A stretch of DNA of 64,000 nt from Polaribacter aestuariivivens (GCF_005885675.1 NZ_VANR01000001.1:651551-715550); one strand, 5' to 3'; positions 41,406-50,458 are shown, numbered from the stretch's first letter. Program-made: numbers and translations. The notes: generated from the letters alone by a model not told the origin.

Positions 41406-43210
41406 AGCTTTTTATTTACTTTTTCATTTTGATAAAAGGTATACACCTTCATAGCTCTAGAGTTTCCTATTTCTGCCTTTAATTCTTCAAAAGAAGCTTC
41501 TTTTACTCTTTTTGCCGATTTAAATTTACGTAATAAAGTTGTAATTGTTTGCTTTCCAATATCAGGAATTTGTTCTAACTCACTCTGTATAGCGCTTTTA
41601 CTTCTTTTATTTCTGTGAAATGTAATACCAAATCTGTGTGCTTCGTTTCTTAAATATTGCGTAATCTTTAAGGTTTCAGACTTTTTATCTAAATACAAAG
41701 GTATTGGGTCTCCAGGATAATAAATTTCTTCTAAACGTTTTGCAATACCAATAATGGCTATTTTACCACGCAAACCTAATCTTTCCAAAGCTTTTAACCC
41801 AGATGATAATTGTCCTTTTCCACCATCTACAATTATTAGCTGTGGCAAAGGTTCGTCTTCTGCTAACAAACGTTTATATCGTCTATAAACAACTTCTTCC
41901 ATAGAACCGAAATCATCTGGACCTACAACCGTTTTAATGTTATAGTGCCTATAATCTTTTTTACTTGGTTTACCATCTTTAAAAACAACACAGGCTGCAA
42001 CAGGGTTTGTACCTTGAATGTTGGAATTATCAAAACACTCAATATGTCTTGGTTCTTCTTTTAAGCGTAAATCCTTTTTCATTTGTGCCATAATACGCTT
42101 TACATGTCTGTCTGGATCTACTATTTTTATTTGTTTGAATTGTTCTTGTCTGTAATATTTTGCATTTCTTTCAGAGAGTTCAACAATACGTTTTTTATCT
42201 CCTAATTTTGGTATAGTTACTTTTACTGTTTCACCTAAATTTACTTTAAAAGGCACATAAATTTCTGGTGATTGTGAATCAAAACGCTGTCTTATTTCTA
42301 CAATAAATAGCTCTAATAATTCTTTGTCTGTTTCGTCTAACTTTTTCTTAATTTCAGTGGTATGAGATTGAATAATAGAACCGTTAGAAATCTTTAAAAA
42401 GTTTGCATAACCATGCGTTTCATCAGAAATGATAGAAAAAACATCTACGTTATTTATAGATGGATTTACAATGGTACTTTTTGCTTGGTAATTATTTAAT
42501 CTGTCTAATTTTTCTTTTATTTTTTGTGCTTTTTCAAACTCCATATTCTCTGAAAAATCGAGCATCATTTTCTTGAAACGATCTAAACTTTCTTTGAAAT
42601 TTCCTTTGATAATATTTCTAATTTCTACAATAGAATTGTCGTAATGAGTTTGTGTTTCTAAACCTTCACATGAACCTAAACAGTTGCCTAAATGATATTC
42701 TAAACAAACTTTATATTTGCCTTCATTAATTTTTTGTGCGCTTAAATCGTACTTACAAGTTCTAAGTGGGTATAATTCTTTTATTAAATCTAGTAATGTT
42801 TTAACGGTTCTTACAGATGTGTAAGGTCCAAAATATTCTGACCCATCTTTAATGACTCTTCTTGTTAAAAAAATTCGTGGAAAACGTTCATTTTTAATAC
42901 ACAACCAAGGGTATGTTTTATCATCTTTTAATAAAACATTATACTTGGGTTTGTATTTTTTAATTAAGTTATTTTCTAATAGTAAAGCATCAGTTTCTGT
43001 ATTTACAACAATATGTTTTATGTGAACTATGTTTTTTACAAGGACGCGAGTTTTTCCATTCTCATGTTTTTTTGTGAAATAAGAAGTCACTCTTTTCTTT
43101 AAATTTTTTGCTTTACCCACATAGATGATCGTATCTTCTTTATCAAAATACTGATATACTCCTGGAGAAGTTGGTAAGGTTTTTAATTGCAATTCTAAAG
43201 ATGACGACAT
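41402..43210 (-). CDS. uvrC: Excinuclease ABC subunit C
   Basis: 602 residues. UvrC makes the dual incisions in nucleotide excision repair. Domains in order: GIY-YIG nuclease (about 12-95, GVYQYFDKEDTIIYVGKAKN), Cys-containing region, UVR motif (about 195-235, MEFEKAQKIKEKLDRL), RNase H-like nuclease (about 375-530, ECFDNSNIQGTNPVAACVVF and IIVDGGKGQLSSG) and C-terminal helix-hairpin-helix (IPDIGKQTITTLLRKF). The ATG at 43210 (MSSSLELQLKTLP) fits the family start better than the ATG at 43225. It is coupled to the patatin gene by overlap. Confidence 0.95.
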   Translation of the reverse strand: MSSSLELQLKTLPTSPGVYQYFDKEDTIIYVGKAKNLKKRVTSYFTKKHENGKTRVLVKNIVHIKHIVVNTETDALLLENNLIKKYKPKYNVLLKDDKTYPWLCIKNERFPRIFLTRRVIKDGSEYFGPYTSVRTVKTLLDLIKELYPLRTCKYDLSAQKINEGKYKVCLEYHLGNCLGSCEGLETQTHYDNSIVEIRNIIKGNFKESLDRFKKMMLDFSENMEFEKAQKIKEKLDRLNNYQAKSTIVNPSINNVDVFSIISDETHGYANFLKISNGSIIQSHTTEIKKKLDETDKELLELFIVEIRQRFDSQSPEIYVPFKVNLGETVKVTIPKLGDKKRIVELSERNAKYYRQEQFKQIKIVDPDRHVKRIMAQMKKDLRLKEEPRHIECFDNSNIQGTNPVAACVVFKDGKPSKKDYRHYNIKTVVGPDDFGSMEEVVYRRYKRLLAEDEPLPQLIIVDGGKGQLSSGLKALERLGLRGKIAIIGIAKRLEEIYYPGDPIPLYLDKKSETLKITQYLRNEAHRFGITFHRNKRSKSAIQSELEQIPDIGKQTITTLLRKFKSAKRVKEASFEELKAEIGNSRAMKVYTFYQNEKVNKKL

Positions 43211-43390
43211 AAAACGAAAATACAAGTTTTTAAATACATTCCATAGGAAAACACCTGTTATAATTTTTAGTTTTTTAAGTATTTATACCTGATTTTACAT
43301 TTAAATTTAGGTATTGGTACTACTTTTAAGTCTAAATTATATATTTTTAGACTTTAACCAAAACTAAATTTATTAACTAAACTTAAAAAA

Positions 43391-43762
43391 ATGATTAAAA
43401 CAAACAAAATCAGTTTAAAAACTGCTAAAAAATGGGCAAAAGAGTGGAGAGATGACGAGGCTTCATATAATAAATACTTTGAGTGTAGAGCTTTCACAAT
43501 TCCTTTAAATGATTTAAAAGAAGTAATTGGTGAAGGAGCTGTTGCTGCACGTGCTTATTTAGGTGTTGAAAAGACAAAAGTAGAAGGAGAAAATGTTTTT
43601 ATAGAGAAATTAATGTTTGTTGGTGTTGATAAAAACGGAAAAGACATGATAACGCTTTCTAAAAATGATGCAGAAGTATTAGACCCAGATGGTGGTGATA
43701 TTTATGACGCAACAGTACCTTGTCCTGAAGTTTGTGATGTTGATAGCCCTTTGAATGGATAA
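43391..43762 (+). CDS. Conserved hypothetical protein with C-terminal PCPxxCD motif
   Basis: 123 residues, predicted soluble with no signal peptide. The N-terminal part is Lys/Trp-rich (KTAKKWAKEWRDDEASYNKY), the middle has IPLNDLKEVIGEGAVAARAYLG, and the C-terminus ends in an acidic loop with paired Cys (YDATVPCPEVCDVDSP), suggesting a metal site or disulfide. Similar flavobacterial proteins are, to my memory, uncharacterised. The stop overlaps the next gene by 8 bases. The leader AACTAAATTTATTAACTAA resembles that of the collar gene at 46386. Confidence 0.7.
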   Translation: MIKTNKISLKTAKKWAKEWRDDEASYNKYFECRAFTIPLNDLKEVIGEGAVAARAYLGVEKTKVEGENVFIEKLMFVGVDKNGKDMITLSKNDAEVLDPDGGDIYDATVPCPEVCDVDSPLNG

Positions 43763-44396
43763 TTCTCAGCAAATAGAGTTAATTAAAAATATTGCAATTA
43801 TTGGTAATATTCTTTTAGCGTTAAATACATTATTATTTTTTAAAAGCTATCGCAAAAAAACGATAGCTTTTAAAATTATTTCATTTTATCTAATTTATGT
43901 TTTAGGCATTCAACTTATAATGTACTATTTAGGTTATTTTAAAAAACCAAATAAAGAATTCACACATTATTATTTTGTAGGTCAATTTATATTTTTAAGC
44001 TTCTTTTTTTTAAAACAGTTTAAAAATAAATTCCTCACCAACTTTATTAAGGCATGTTTAGTTATAACTATCTTAATTTTAATATCTTACTACTATTATT
44101 TCCCAGAAATTTATTTTGAACATAACCTTATTGAGGTTATACTTACTTCAATCCCTTTGATTATTTATTGCTTTATTTTCTTTGTAAAAAAAATAGATGC
44201 TAAAAATAAAGAGTTTATTTATTTTGTCTCTGGATTGTTTATTTATTTACTTTGTAGTACCCTACTTTTTTCAGCAGGAAATCTAAAATCTGGTATCAAA
44301 TTAACTATTTGGTTGTCTAATGCTGTTTTGTATATTTTTTATCAACTTTTAATTACTTTAGAATGGTATAAAAACTTTAAGAAACCTAAAGTTTAA
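43755..44396 (+). CDS. Six-span membrane protein of unknown function
   Basis: 213 residues, almost entirely hydrophobic with about six predicted helices (around 10-30, 38-58, 70-88, 95-112, 125-143, 155-172, 180-200; one may be re-entrant). It has a short Lys-rich cytoplasmic tail (KNFKKPKV) and no recognised domain. It overlaps the 123-residue gene by 8 bases and is followed at 340 bases by a two-component system, so a sensory or signalling link is conceivable but unproven. A strong 15-bp hairpin lies within its first 120 bases. Confidence 0.65.
   Translation: MDNSQQIELIKNIAIIGNILLALNTLLFFKSYRKKTIAFKIISFYLIYVLGIQLIMYYLGYFKKPNKEFTHYYFVGQFIFLSFFFLKQFKNKFLTNFIKACLVITILILISYYYYFPEIYFEHNLIEVILTSIPLIIYCFIFFVKKIDAKNKEFIYFVSGLFIYLLCSTLLFSAGNLKSGIKLTIWLSNAVLYIFYQLLITLEWYKNFKKPKV
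43838..43875. other. Perfect 15-bp intragenic hairpin
   Basis: TTTTAAAAGCTATCG (43838-43852) pairs with CGATAGCTTTTAAAA (43861-43875) around an A-rich 8-base loop, within codons 28-41 of the membrane-protein gene. It is terminator-like in strength but the T-run is imperfect. It could attenuate readthrough from the 123-residue gene. Confidence 0.5.
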
Positions 44397-44736
44397 TATA
44401 ATTTTTCGAGATCTTATTGTTAATGTAAGGTACCTCTTTTTAATACTTATTACTATTTTATAATTTATTATACATTCGAAAATATAGGCCCCAAAGAAGT
44501 AAAATTACATGTTTTACAAATAAATTCTATTTTTTTAAAATAACTGTTTTTTATAGAATGTTTCAACAACTTTAGAAGCATAAAATGATTAACTAAATCT
44601 AACATATTTATCAGTTCACAAAAACCACGTATTAATACCCGTTTTTTTGTAAATGCTTTAAAAACAATAAATAATCTGCTATCTTCACTGTAAAATTATT
44701 TTTCCGTAAATTCGTTTTATCTTATTAAAACCTCTA
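44397..44736. other. 340-base intergenic region before the two-component system
   Basis: No credible reading frame. An ATTCTAT/ATAGAAT inverted repeat at about 44525-44562 encloses a T/A-rich loop. Near the kinase start, CCGTAAATTCG is a one-mismatch -7 element. Otherwise I see nothing. Confidence 0.4.
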
Positions 44737-45543
44737 ATGGAAGAATTCTTTGCTAAAGAAAATCAAGTGATAACTATAGTTTTAATAGGTGTTCTTTTGC
44801 TCCTTTTAATGGGGGTTGCGCTTTTATTATTTTTCTTCTTCTCTAGAAAAAAAATAGTAGAAAAAGAATTGGAGAAAAAAAGCTTAGAGCTTAATCATCA
44901 AAAAGAGATGATAAAATCTATAATCGTTACTCAAGAAGATGAGCGCAAACGTATTGCACAAGATTTGCACGACGATATTAGCTCTAAACTAAACGTTATC
45001 AACTTAAATGCCAATCTTTTAAAAGATGGAGAATTAAGACCCGAAGAGTATTCAACAATTAATGATACCATTTTAGAAGCCACAGATAAAACATTGGAAA
45101 GTGCCAGAAAAATAGCACATAATCTGTTACCTCCAATTTTAGAAAAATTTGGCTTAAAAGATGCCATAGAAGAATTGGCAGATTCTTTTAATAATAGTAA
45201 AAAGATTAATATAAAATATAATTTAGAATACTCAAAAGCGTATTTAACACCACAAAAAGAGTTGCATTTATTTAGAATTGTTCAAGAGTTAATTAACAAT
45301 TCTGTACGTCATGGAAAAGCAAAAAATAGCATATTAAATATAAACTGTACACCAAAAAATTTACTCTTTTCTTATGCTGACGATGGTTGTGGTTTTGATG
45401 TTAAAAGCCAAAACCATCAAAAAGGACTAGGAATGAAAAACATAGAAAGCAGAGTTGCAATTTTAAAAGGTAATTATGCTATTGAAACTGCCTTAAATAA
45501 GGGTTTTAAAATAAAAATAACCATCGTAAATTCCCCCAAATGA
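44737..45543 (+). CDS. NarL-class sensor histidine kinase (HisKA_3)
   Basis: 268 residues: one N-terminal membrane helix (about 13-35, VITIVLIGVLLLLLMGVALL), a short coiled coil, the dimerisation/phospho-acceptor block EDERKRIAQDLHDDISSKLN (His about 78) and a HATPase_c domain with LFRIVQELINNSVRHGKA, SYADDGCGF and GLGMKNIESRVAILKG. It has no large periplasmic sensor, so it likely senses within or near the membrane, or through a partner protein. The 3' end overlaps the response-regulator gene by 4 bases. Confidence 0.93.
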   Translation: MEEFFAKENQVITIVLIGVLLLLLMGVALLLFFFFSRKKIVEKELEKKSLELNHQKEMIKSIIVTQEDERKRIAQDLHDDISSKLNVINLNANLLKDGELRPEEYSTINDTILEATDKTLESARKIAHNLLPPILEKFGLKDAIEELADSFNNSKKINIKYNLEYSKAYLTPQKELHLFRIVQELINNSVRHGKAKNSILNINCTPKNLLFSYADDGCGFDVKSQNHQKGLGMKNIESRVAILKGNYAIETALNKGFKIKITIVNSPK

Positions 45544-46220
45544 AAAAAATAAATATTGCCATTGCAGATGATGAACAGTTATTTAGAAAAGGTATTCGTT
45601 TTCTTTTAGAAAGAGAAGTCAATTTTAACGTCATATTTGAGGCAGAAAACGGACAAGAACTTATCGATTTTGTAACAAATACAGAAGAATTTCCTGATGT
45701 TATTTTAATGGATTTAAAAATGCCAGAAGTAAATGGTGTAGAAGCCACAAAAGTTATTCATAAAACACATCCAAACATTAAAATAATAGCACTAACAAGT
45801 TATGGTGGTAAATCTTTTATTACCAACATGATAGATGTTGGTGCCTCTTCTTACCTACTAAAAAACACAAGCCCTAAAATGGTAATTCGTACTGTTAATG
45901 AGGTGTATGAAAAAGGATTTTATTATGATGAAAAAGTTTTAAAAATTATTCATGAAAACATTATATCATCTAGTGGAAAACGTATTAAAAGCGATTTAGA
46001 TAAAAAACTACTTTCTAACAGAGAAATAGATGTTTTAGAGCTTATTTGCGAACAATATACTACTTCAGAAATTGCAGAAAAATTATTTATTAGTCCAAGA
46101 ACTGTAGAAGGTCATAGAAATAACTTACTTTTAAAAACACAATCTAAAAATGTTGCAGGTTTAGTTATTTATGGCATTCAAAAAAAACTCATAGAAATTA
46201 CTCCAGATTTTAATCTCTAA
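45540..46220 (+). CDS. NarL/LuxR-type response regulator
   Basis: 226 residues: a receiver domain (about 3-120) with IADDE, the phospho-acceptor Asp in VILMDLKMPEVNG, Thr in IALTSYG and the Lys of YLLKNTS, and a C-terminal LuxR-type helix-turn-helix (about 155-215, LLSNREIDVLELICEQYTTS and LFISPRTVEGHRNNLL). It is cognate to the kinase it overlaps. The genes immediately downstream (collar protein, T9SS protein, small peptide) are natural candidates for its regulon. Confidence 0.94.
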   Translation: MKKINIAIADDEQLFRKGIRFLLEREVNFNVIFEAENGQELIDFVTNTEEFPDVILMDLKMPEVNGVEATKVIHKTHPNIKIIALTSYGGKSFITNMIDVGASSYLLKNTSPKMVIRTVNEVYEKGFYYDEKVLKIIHENIISSSGKRIKSDLDKKLLSNREIDVLELICEQYTTSEIAEKLFISPRTVEGHRNNLLLKTQSKNVAGLVIYGIQKKLIEITPDFNL

Positions 46221-46241
46221 CTAACCATTCTTACATTCACT

Positions 46242-46281
46242 GGGTATAAATACTTGTTAAATTCGTATTTATGCCCTTTTT
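46242..46281 (+). terminator. Terminator of the two-component operon
   Basis: GGGTATAAATAC / GTATTTATGCCC with one G-T mismatch, an 11-base loop and a T5 tail. Confidence 0.7.
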
Positions 46282-46325
46282 CCTTTTTAAGAATATACCC
46301 TCTTAAATAACTAATAAGTTAAGAA

Positions 46326-46333
46326 TACATTTG
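46326..46333 (+). promoter_or_regulatory. Candidate -7 element for the collar-protein gene
   Basis: TACATTTG fits TAnnTTTG, 53 bases before the ATG; no -33 TTTG. Activation by the adjacent response regulator would be compatible with this weak promoter. Confidence 0.35.
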
Positions 46334-46385
46334 GAAAGTATAAAAGTATACAAACTAAACTTATTAACTTAAAAATTTATTTATT

Positions 46386-46982
46386 ATGGAACCATTTATT
46401 GGCCAAATTATGGCATTTGTAGGAAACTTTACTATTAGAGGCTGGGCAAAATGTGACGGACAATTAATGTCTATTGCACAAAATACAGCTCTTTTTTCTA
46501 TTATAGGAACCACTTATGGTGGAGATGGAAGAACCACTTTTGCATTACCAGATTTAAGAGGTAGAGTACCTATGCACTATGGTAATGGTAATGGATTAAC
46601 TCCTAGAGTTTTGGGAGCTAGAGGCGGTCAAGAATACCACAATTTATCACTTTCAGAAATGCCCTCTCATAACCACACTACTATTAATAATGCTGCACAA
46701 GACCAGCACATTCTATTAAGTACAGAAAATGGTGTAAATGAAACTCCACAAGCTGGTGACGTACCAGCTATAGGTAATTATCCTGATGGGTTAACTGTCG
46801 AAAAAACAAAGAATTTTGGTCCAGCAACACCAGGCAGTACAATAAACGGACAAACCATTAGTGGAAATGCAGGACTTACCATTGGTAATAACGGTGGAAG
46901 TCAAGCTCATAATAATATGCAACCGTTTGAAACTGTAAACTATTTAATTGCTTTACAAGGCATCTTTCCTTCAAGAAATTAA
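46386..46982 (+). CDS. Phage tail-collar-domain protein (MdpB-like)
   Basis: 198 residues with a tail-collar domain at the N-terminus (GQIMAFVGNFTIRGWAKCDG, LFSIIGTTYGGDGRTTFALP, then DLRGRVPMHYGNG) and a C-terminal block ending AHNNMQPFETVNYLIALQGI, the hallmark of microcystin-dependent-protein/collar proteins. No other phage genes are near, so it is not a prophage remnant. Such single genes occur in Bacteroidota; they lack a signal peptide, so the route to the surface is unclear. It is followed by a T9SS type A protein and a 55-residue peptide gene. Confidence 0.88.
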   Translation: MEPFIGQIMAFVGNFTIRGWAKCDGQLMSIAQNTALFSIIGTTYGGDGRTTFALPDLRGRVPMHYGNGNGLTPRVLGARGGQEYHNLSLSEMPSHNHTTINNAAQDQHILLSTENGVNETPQAGDVPAIGNYPDGLTVEKTKNFGPATPGSTINGQTISGNAGLTIGNNGGSQAHNNMQPFETVNYLIALQGIFPSRN

Positions 46983-46990
46983 TACTTTAC

Positions 46991-47050
46991 AAAAAGAGAA
47001 AGCAAAAAAAAACAGGTATAAATACTCTTTTTTATACTTTCTCTTTTTTT
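46991..47050 (+). terminator. Terminator after the collar gene
   Basis: An outer stem AAAAAGAGAAAG / CTTTCTCTTTTT and an inner stem GTATAAA / TTTATAC, then more T. It implies that the following T9SS gene has its own promoter or is reached by readthrough. Confidence 0.6.
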
Positions 47051-47085
47051 CATCTTTATTATTAAACTCATAACCAAGTTATATT

Positions 47086-49482
47086 ATGAAAAAAATTACT
47101 TTTTTATTAATTCTATTAATCGCCCAGACATCCATTTCACAGACCTTTAATTGGGAAACAGCTACTGATAATGGCACTAATGTTACAGAAACTTTAGGTG
47201 GTATTACTGCTACTGTTACAACTTCTAATAATGATGCTCAGTTAGCTAATGGTGGAGGTTTTGATGGCTCTTCTGGAAATGTCGTTTTTACACAAAATTC
47301 AGATAATAGTGCTTCTATGACTATTACATTTAGTACAGCAGTAAATGTTTTAAGTATTTTCAAGTTTATAGCAGATGCTGATGGTGGAGGTGAATCTAAT
47401 ATAGTATTTACACCTACTGGAGGTAGTAACTCAATAGTTACAGAAGGTATTACTCAATCTGCAGGTGAGGTTGTAACTCTTAATTGGACCAATATTACAG
47501 TTATTAATATTACTTTAAGTGGTGGTGGTACAGAAAGCTTTGGTATAGATGATATTGTTTTAGGTATTGCAGTAACAGCACCAACAGTTACAACAACTGC
47601 AGCAAGTTCTGTTGTAAATACCTCTGCAACACTAGCAGGAAATATTACAGCAGATGGTGGAGATGCAATAACAGATAGAGGTATCGTATATTCAATTACA
47701 AGCGAAAATGCAAACCCAACAATTGGAGGAGCAAACGTTATACAAGATACAAACGGAACAGGAACAGGAGTATTTTCAGAATCTATTACAGGTTTAGCAG
47801 CCGGTACTCAATATTCTTTTAATGCTTATGCTATAAACGGACAAGGAACAAGTTATGGTACTGTTGCTACTTTTACAACAACAGGAAAAGGTTGGTTGGG
47901 TATAAATTCTAATTGGGCAGATGCTAGTAATTGGAGTCCAAATACAATTCCTATTCTAACAGATAATTTGGTTATTCCTAATACTACAATTCTACCTGTA
48001 ATAAATTCTGGCACCAATGCAGTTGCTAATGATATTACTATAGAAACCTCTTCTTCATTAACAATAAACACAGGAGGTTCTTTAACTATAGAGGGCAACT
48101 TATCTCAAAATGGAACGTTTACTATAAATTCTGATGCAACTTCTAATGGTTCTTTTATTTTAAAAGGAACACAATCTGGAGTAGGAAATGTAGATTATCA
48201 TAGGTTTTTAACTACATCAGGAATAAGTACACAAGGGTGGCACTTGGTAGCCTCTCCTGTAGATGGTAAAAATATCAACGATTTTTTTGGTGATGTAGCT
48301 ACAAACGGAACAAAACGTGGTATTGCTCCTTACATAAATACAAATGCTGCTACCTTTAAATGGAACTATTATCTTAATACAGATACTCCTGGTTTCTTCA
48401 CAAATGCCAAAGGATATACTTTAAAAAAATCAATTGCGGGTACTTTAAATTTCAGCGGTTCTGTAAACACAAACAATGCAGGGGTTTCGATTCAAGTAGA
48501 TGCTACTGGAGATCAATTTAATGCCATTGGTAATCCTTATCCCTCTTATATTAATAGTGGAACATTTTTAGATAACGTACCTGGTACTAGATTAACAGAA
48601 AAAACGATATGGCTTTGGGACACAGAGGCTAATGGCGGAGTAGGAGAATACATTACAAAAAATAGTGCAACAGCTTATAAAGTAGCTCCAGGTCAAGGCT
48701 TTTTTGTAAAAGCATTAAATACAGGTAATGTTACTTTTACAGAAGCTATGCAAACTCATGTGGGTGGAGATACATTTTTAAAACAAGAACCACGACCAGA
48801 AATTACACTTTCTATAACTGATGGTATAAGTGTAAAAAACACAGAAATTTTTTATATCAAAAATAAAACTACAGGTTTTGATGATGGTTATGACAGTTCT
48901 ATGTTTAGTGGTGTTGCAAATCCATTTGCTGTGTATACCCAATTAGTTACCAATAGTAAAGGTGAAAATCTTGCTATACAAACACTTCCAAACGTAGATT
49001 ACAATAGTATGATTGTACCTGTTGGTATAAATGCATCAAAAGGAAAAGAAATTACTTTTTCTTTACATGCTAATAATTTTCCTGATGGTTTAAAAATTTT
49101 TATAGAAGACAAAGAGAATAATACTTTTACAAGAATAGATGAATCAAATAGTAATTACAAAATTACATTAAATACTACTCAAAACGGAATTGGAAGATTC
49201 TATTTACATACTACAAGTGCTGCTTTAAGTGTAGATACAAGTGTAAATTTAAATAATGTAAGTGTTTATAAAATAAACAGTAATACAATAAGAATTAATG
49301 GTTTATATAAAGAAAAAGCTAAAATTTCTATATTTTCTATTTTAGGAAAACAGGTGTTAAGCACTTCTTTCAAATCTTCTGGAATAAATGATGTTCAATT
49401 ACCAAATTTATCTAAAGGAGTTTACTTGGTTAAACTTATAACAGAAAAAGGGGAGTTGACACAAAAAATAATTTTAGAATAA
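47086..49482 (+). CDS. T9SS type A-sorted surface protein with FnIII-like domain
   Basis: 798 residues: a signal peptide (MKKITFLLILLIAQTSIS), an N-terminal beta-sandwich (about 20-165), a fibronectin-III-like domain (about 168-265, ATLAGNITADGGDAITDRGI ... FNAYAINGQGTSYGTVATF), a G/N/T-rich region and a type A C-terminal signal (about 725-798, SIFSILGKQVLST ... LSKGVYLVKLITEKGELTQK). It should be exported by Sec, then T9SS. Residues about 265-798 are clearly related to the C-terminal 600 residues of the 1351-residue protein encoded at 51781. Function is probably adhesive or structural. Confidence 0.88.
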   Translation: MKKITFLLILLIAQTSISQTFNWETATDNGTNVTETLGGITATVTTSNNDAQLANGGGFDGSSGNVVFTQNSDNSASMTITFSTAVNVLSIFKFIADADGGGESNIVFTPTGGSNSIVTEGITQSAGEVVTLNWTNITVINITLSGGGTESFGIDDIVLGIAVTAPTVTTTAASSVVNTSATLAGNITADGGDAITDRGIVYSITSENANPTIGGANVIQDTNGTGTGVFSESITGLAAGTQYSFNAYAINGQGTSYGTVATFTTTGKGWLGINSNWADASNWSPNTIPILTDNLVIPNTTILPVINSGTNAVANDITIETSSSLTINTGGSLTIEGNLSQNGTFTINSDATSNGSFILKGTQSGVGNVDYHRFLTTSGISTQGWHLVASPVDGKNINDFFGDVATNGTKRGIAPYINTNAATFKWNYYLNTDTPGFFTNAKGYTLKKSIAGTLNFSGSVNTNNAGVSIQVDATGDQFNAIGNPYPSYINSGTFLDNVPGTRLTEKTIWLWDTEANGGVGEYITKNSATAYKVAPGQGFFVKALNTGNVTFTEAMQTHVGGDTFLKQEPRPEITLSITDGISVKNTEIFYIKNKTTGFDDGYDSSMFSGVANPFAVYTQLVTNSKGENLAIQTLPNVDYNSMIVPVGINASKGKEITFSLHANNFPDGLKIFIEDKENNTFTRIDESNSNYKITLNTTQNGIGRFYLHTTSAALSVDTSVNLNNVSVYKINSNTIRINGLYKEKAKISIFSILGKQVLSTSFKSSGINDVQLPNLSKGVYLVKLITEKGELTQKIILE

Positions 49483-49508
49483 TAGCGATAATTTTAAGAC
49501 AAAACATC

Positions 49509-49676
49509 ATGAAAAAACAAGATAAAAACACTCAAGAAATTACTCGTAAGCAAGCAATTAAAAAAATAGGGAATTATGGTAAATATGCTGCTTTAACAGC
49601 ATTGGGAACCTATCTAATTTTAAACCCACAAAAAGCACAAGCACAAAGTCCTGAGGCTCCAGGAACAGGGTTTTAA
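49509..49676 (+). CDS. 55-aa peptide with basic N-terminus and hydrophobic core
   Basis: ATG at 49509, TAA at 49674. It begins MKKQDKNTQEITRKQAIKKI, then GNYGKYAALTALGTYLILNP, then QKAQAQSPEAPGTGF. A basic amphipathic stretch with RK (not RR), a mildly hydrophobic helix and an AQA-QS-like cleavage site suggest an exported short peptide whose mature part would be only about 10 residues. It begins 26 bases after the T9SS gene and precedes a terminator, so it belongs to that unit. No family is named; I recall similar small flavobacterial proteins without function. Confidence 0.75.
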   Translation: MKKQDKNTQEITRKQAIKKIGNYGKYAALTALGTYLILNPQKAQAQSPEAPGTGF

Positions 49677-49714
49677 AAAGGAAATTATATATTTTTTGAA
49701 AATATTAAGTTACT

Positions 49715-49745
49715 AAAACCGATACTTTTTGTATCGGTTTTTTTT
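49715..49745. terminator. Terminator
   Basis: AAAACCGATAC / GTATCGGTTTT around T5, then a T-run. It ends the collar/T9SS/peptide unit and reaches the stop of the convergent DUF4230 gene. Confidence 0.85.
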
Positions 49746-50349
49746 AGTTTTTCATTTTTGAAAAATCAATTAAAAATTCAGACTTGGTATTGTCTATAAT
49801 CTTCCAATTATAAATTGCTGAGAGTTGGTATATTTTAGAAAGCTCTTCTAACAACCTTCCTTTTGCTTTCTTTTTTAAGCTGGTAAGTTCAATTGCTTGT
49901 TTGATTTTCTCAACACTTTTTTTGTTTATTGTGTTCAATTCTCTTTTAGAAAATGTATTAAAACTACTTTGTTGTAAATCAAAATATTTTATATCTGGAG
50001 AAATTACAACTTCTTCATTAGGAATTTTATTGATGTAAATTTTCTTTTCCAAACTATCTATTTGTATCTCAAGTTTCGATAAATCATATCCAACTTCAAC
50101 CTTCGCATTTACAGTTACGATAGCTTTTTTATCAAATGAAAGATAGTTGTAAAAATATTTTTTAGAATCGGAATAATTATAAACTTCAGAAAAATTTCCA
50201 CTAGCAACAACCAATTTGCTCAAGTTTTTAACTGAATTTACAACTACCTGTACCTCTTCCTTTTTGTGATTTTCGATTTTTGATTCATACCAAAATTTCG
50301 CAATAAGAAAACCTAGTAAAAAAACAGCAATGTATTTTAAAAAGCGCAT
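49744..50349 (-). CDS. DUF4230 membrane-anchored protein
   Basis: 201 residues: one N-terminal anchor (MRFLKYIAVFLLGFLIAKFW) and a periplasmic-type domain with VEVGYDLSKLEIQIDSLEKKIYINKIPNEEVVISPDI, the typical core of DUF4230 proteins. No enzymatic residues are evident. It lies 109 bases downstream of lspA on the same strand, behind a terminator-like hairpin, so it may be only partly co-transcribed. Its function is not known. Confidence 0.82.
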   Translation of the reverse strand: MRFLKYIAVFLLGFLIAKFWYESKIENHKKEEVQVVVNSVKNLSKLVVASGNFSEVYNYSDSKKYFYNYLSFDKKAIVTVNAKVEVGYDLSKLEIQIDSLEKKIYINKIPNEEVVISPDIKYFDLQQSSFNTFSKRELNTINKKSVEKIKQAIELTSLKKKAKGRLLEELSKIYQLSAIYNWKIIDNTKSEFLIDFSKMKN

Positions 50350-50401
50350 ACGTTTTTTATAATTCTAAAGTTAAGAAAATTATATAACAATTAAAAAAAA
50401 C

Positions 50402-50448
50402 AATAACCAATTTACTTACCTAGTAAATAGTTTATGATAGTTGTTATT
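50402..50448 (-). terminator. Terminator-like hairpin after lspA
   Basis: On the minus strand AATAAC...GTTATT encloses an inner TTTACT/AGTAAA stem and is followed by GTTTTTTTT. The outer stem is only six base pairs. Confidence 0.4.
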
Positions 50449-50458
50449 TCAAAAAAAA

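Noticed and set aside
46386..46982. Prophage or phage-tail-like contractile system suggested by the tail-collar domain
   Set aside because: No sheath, tube, baseplate, portal, terminase or integrase gene is near; the neighbours are a two-component system and a T9SS protein.
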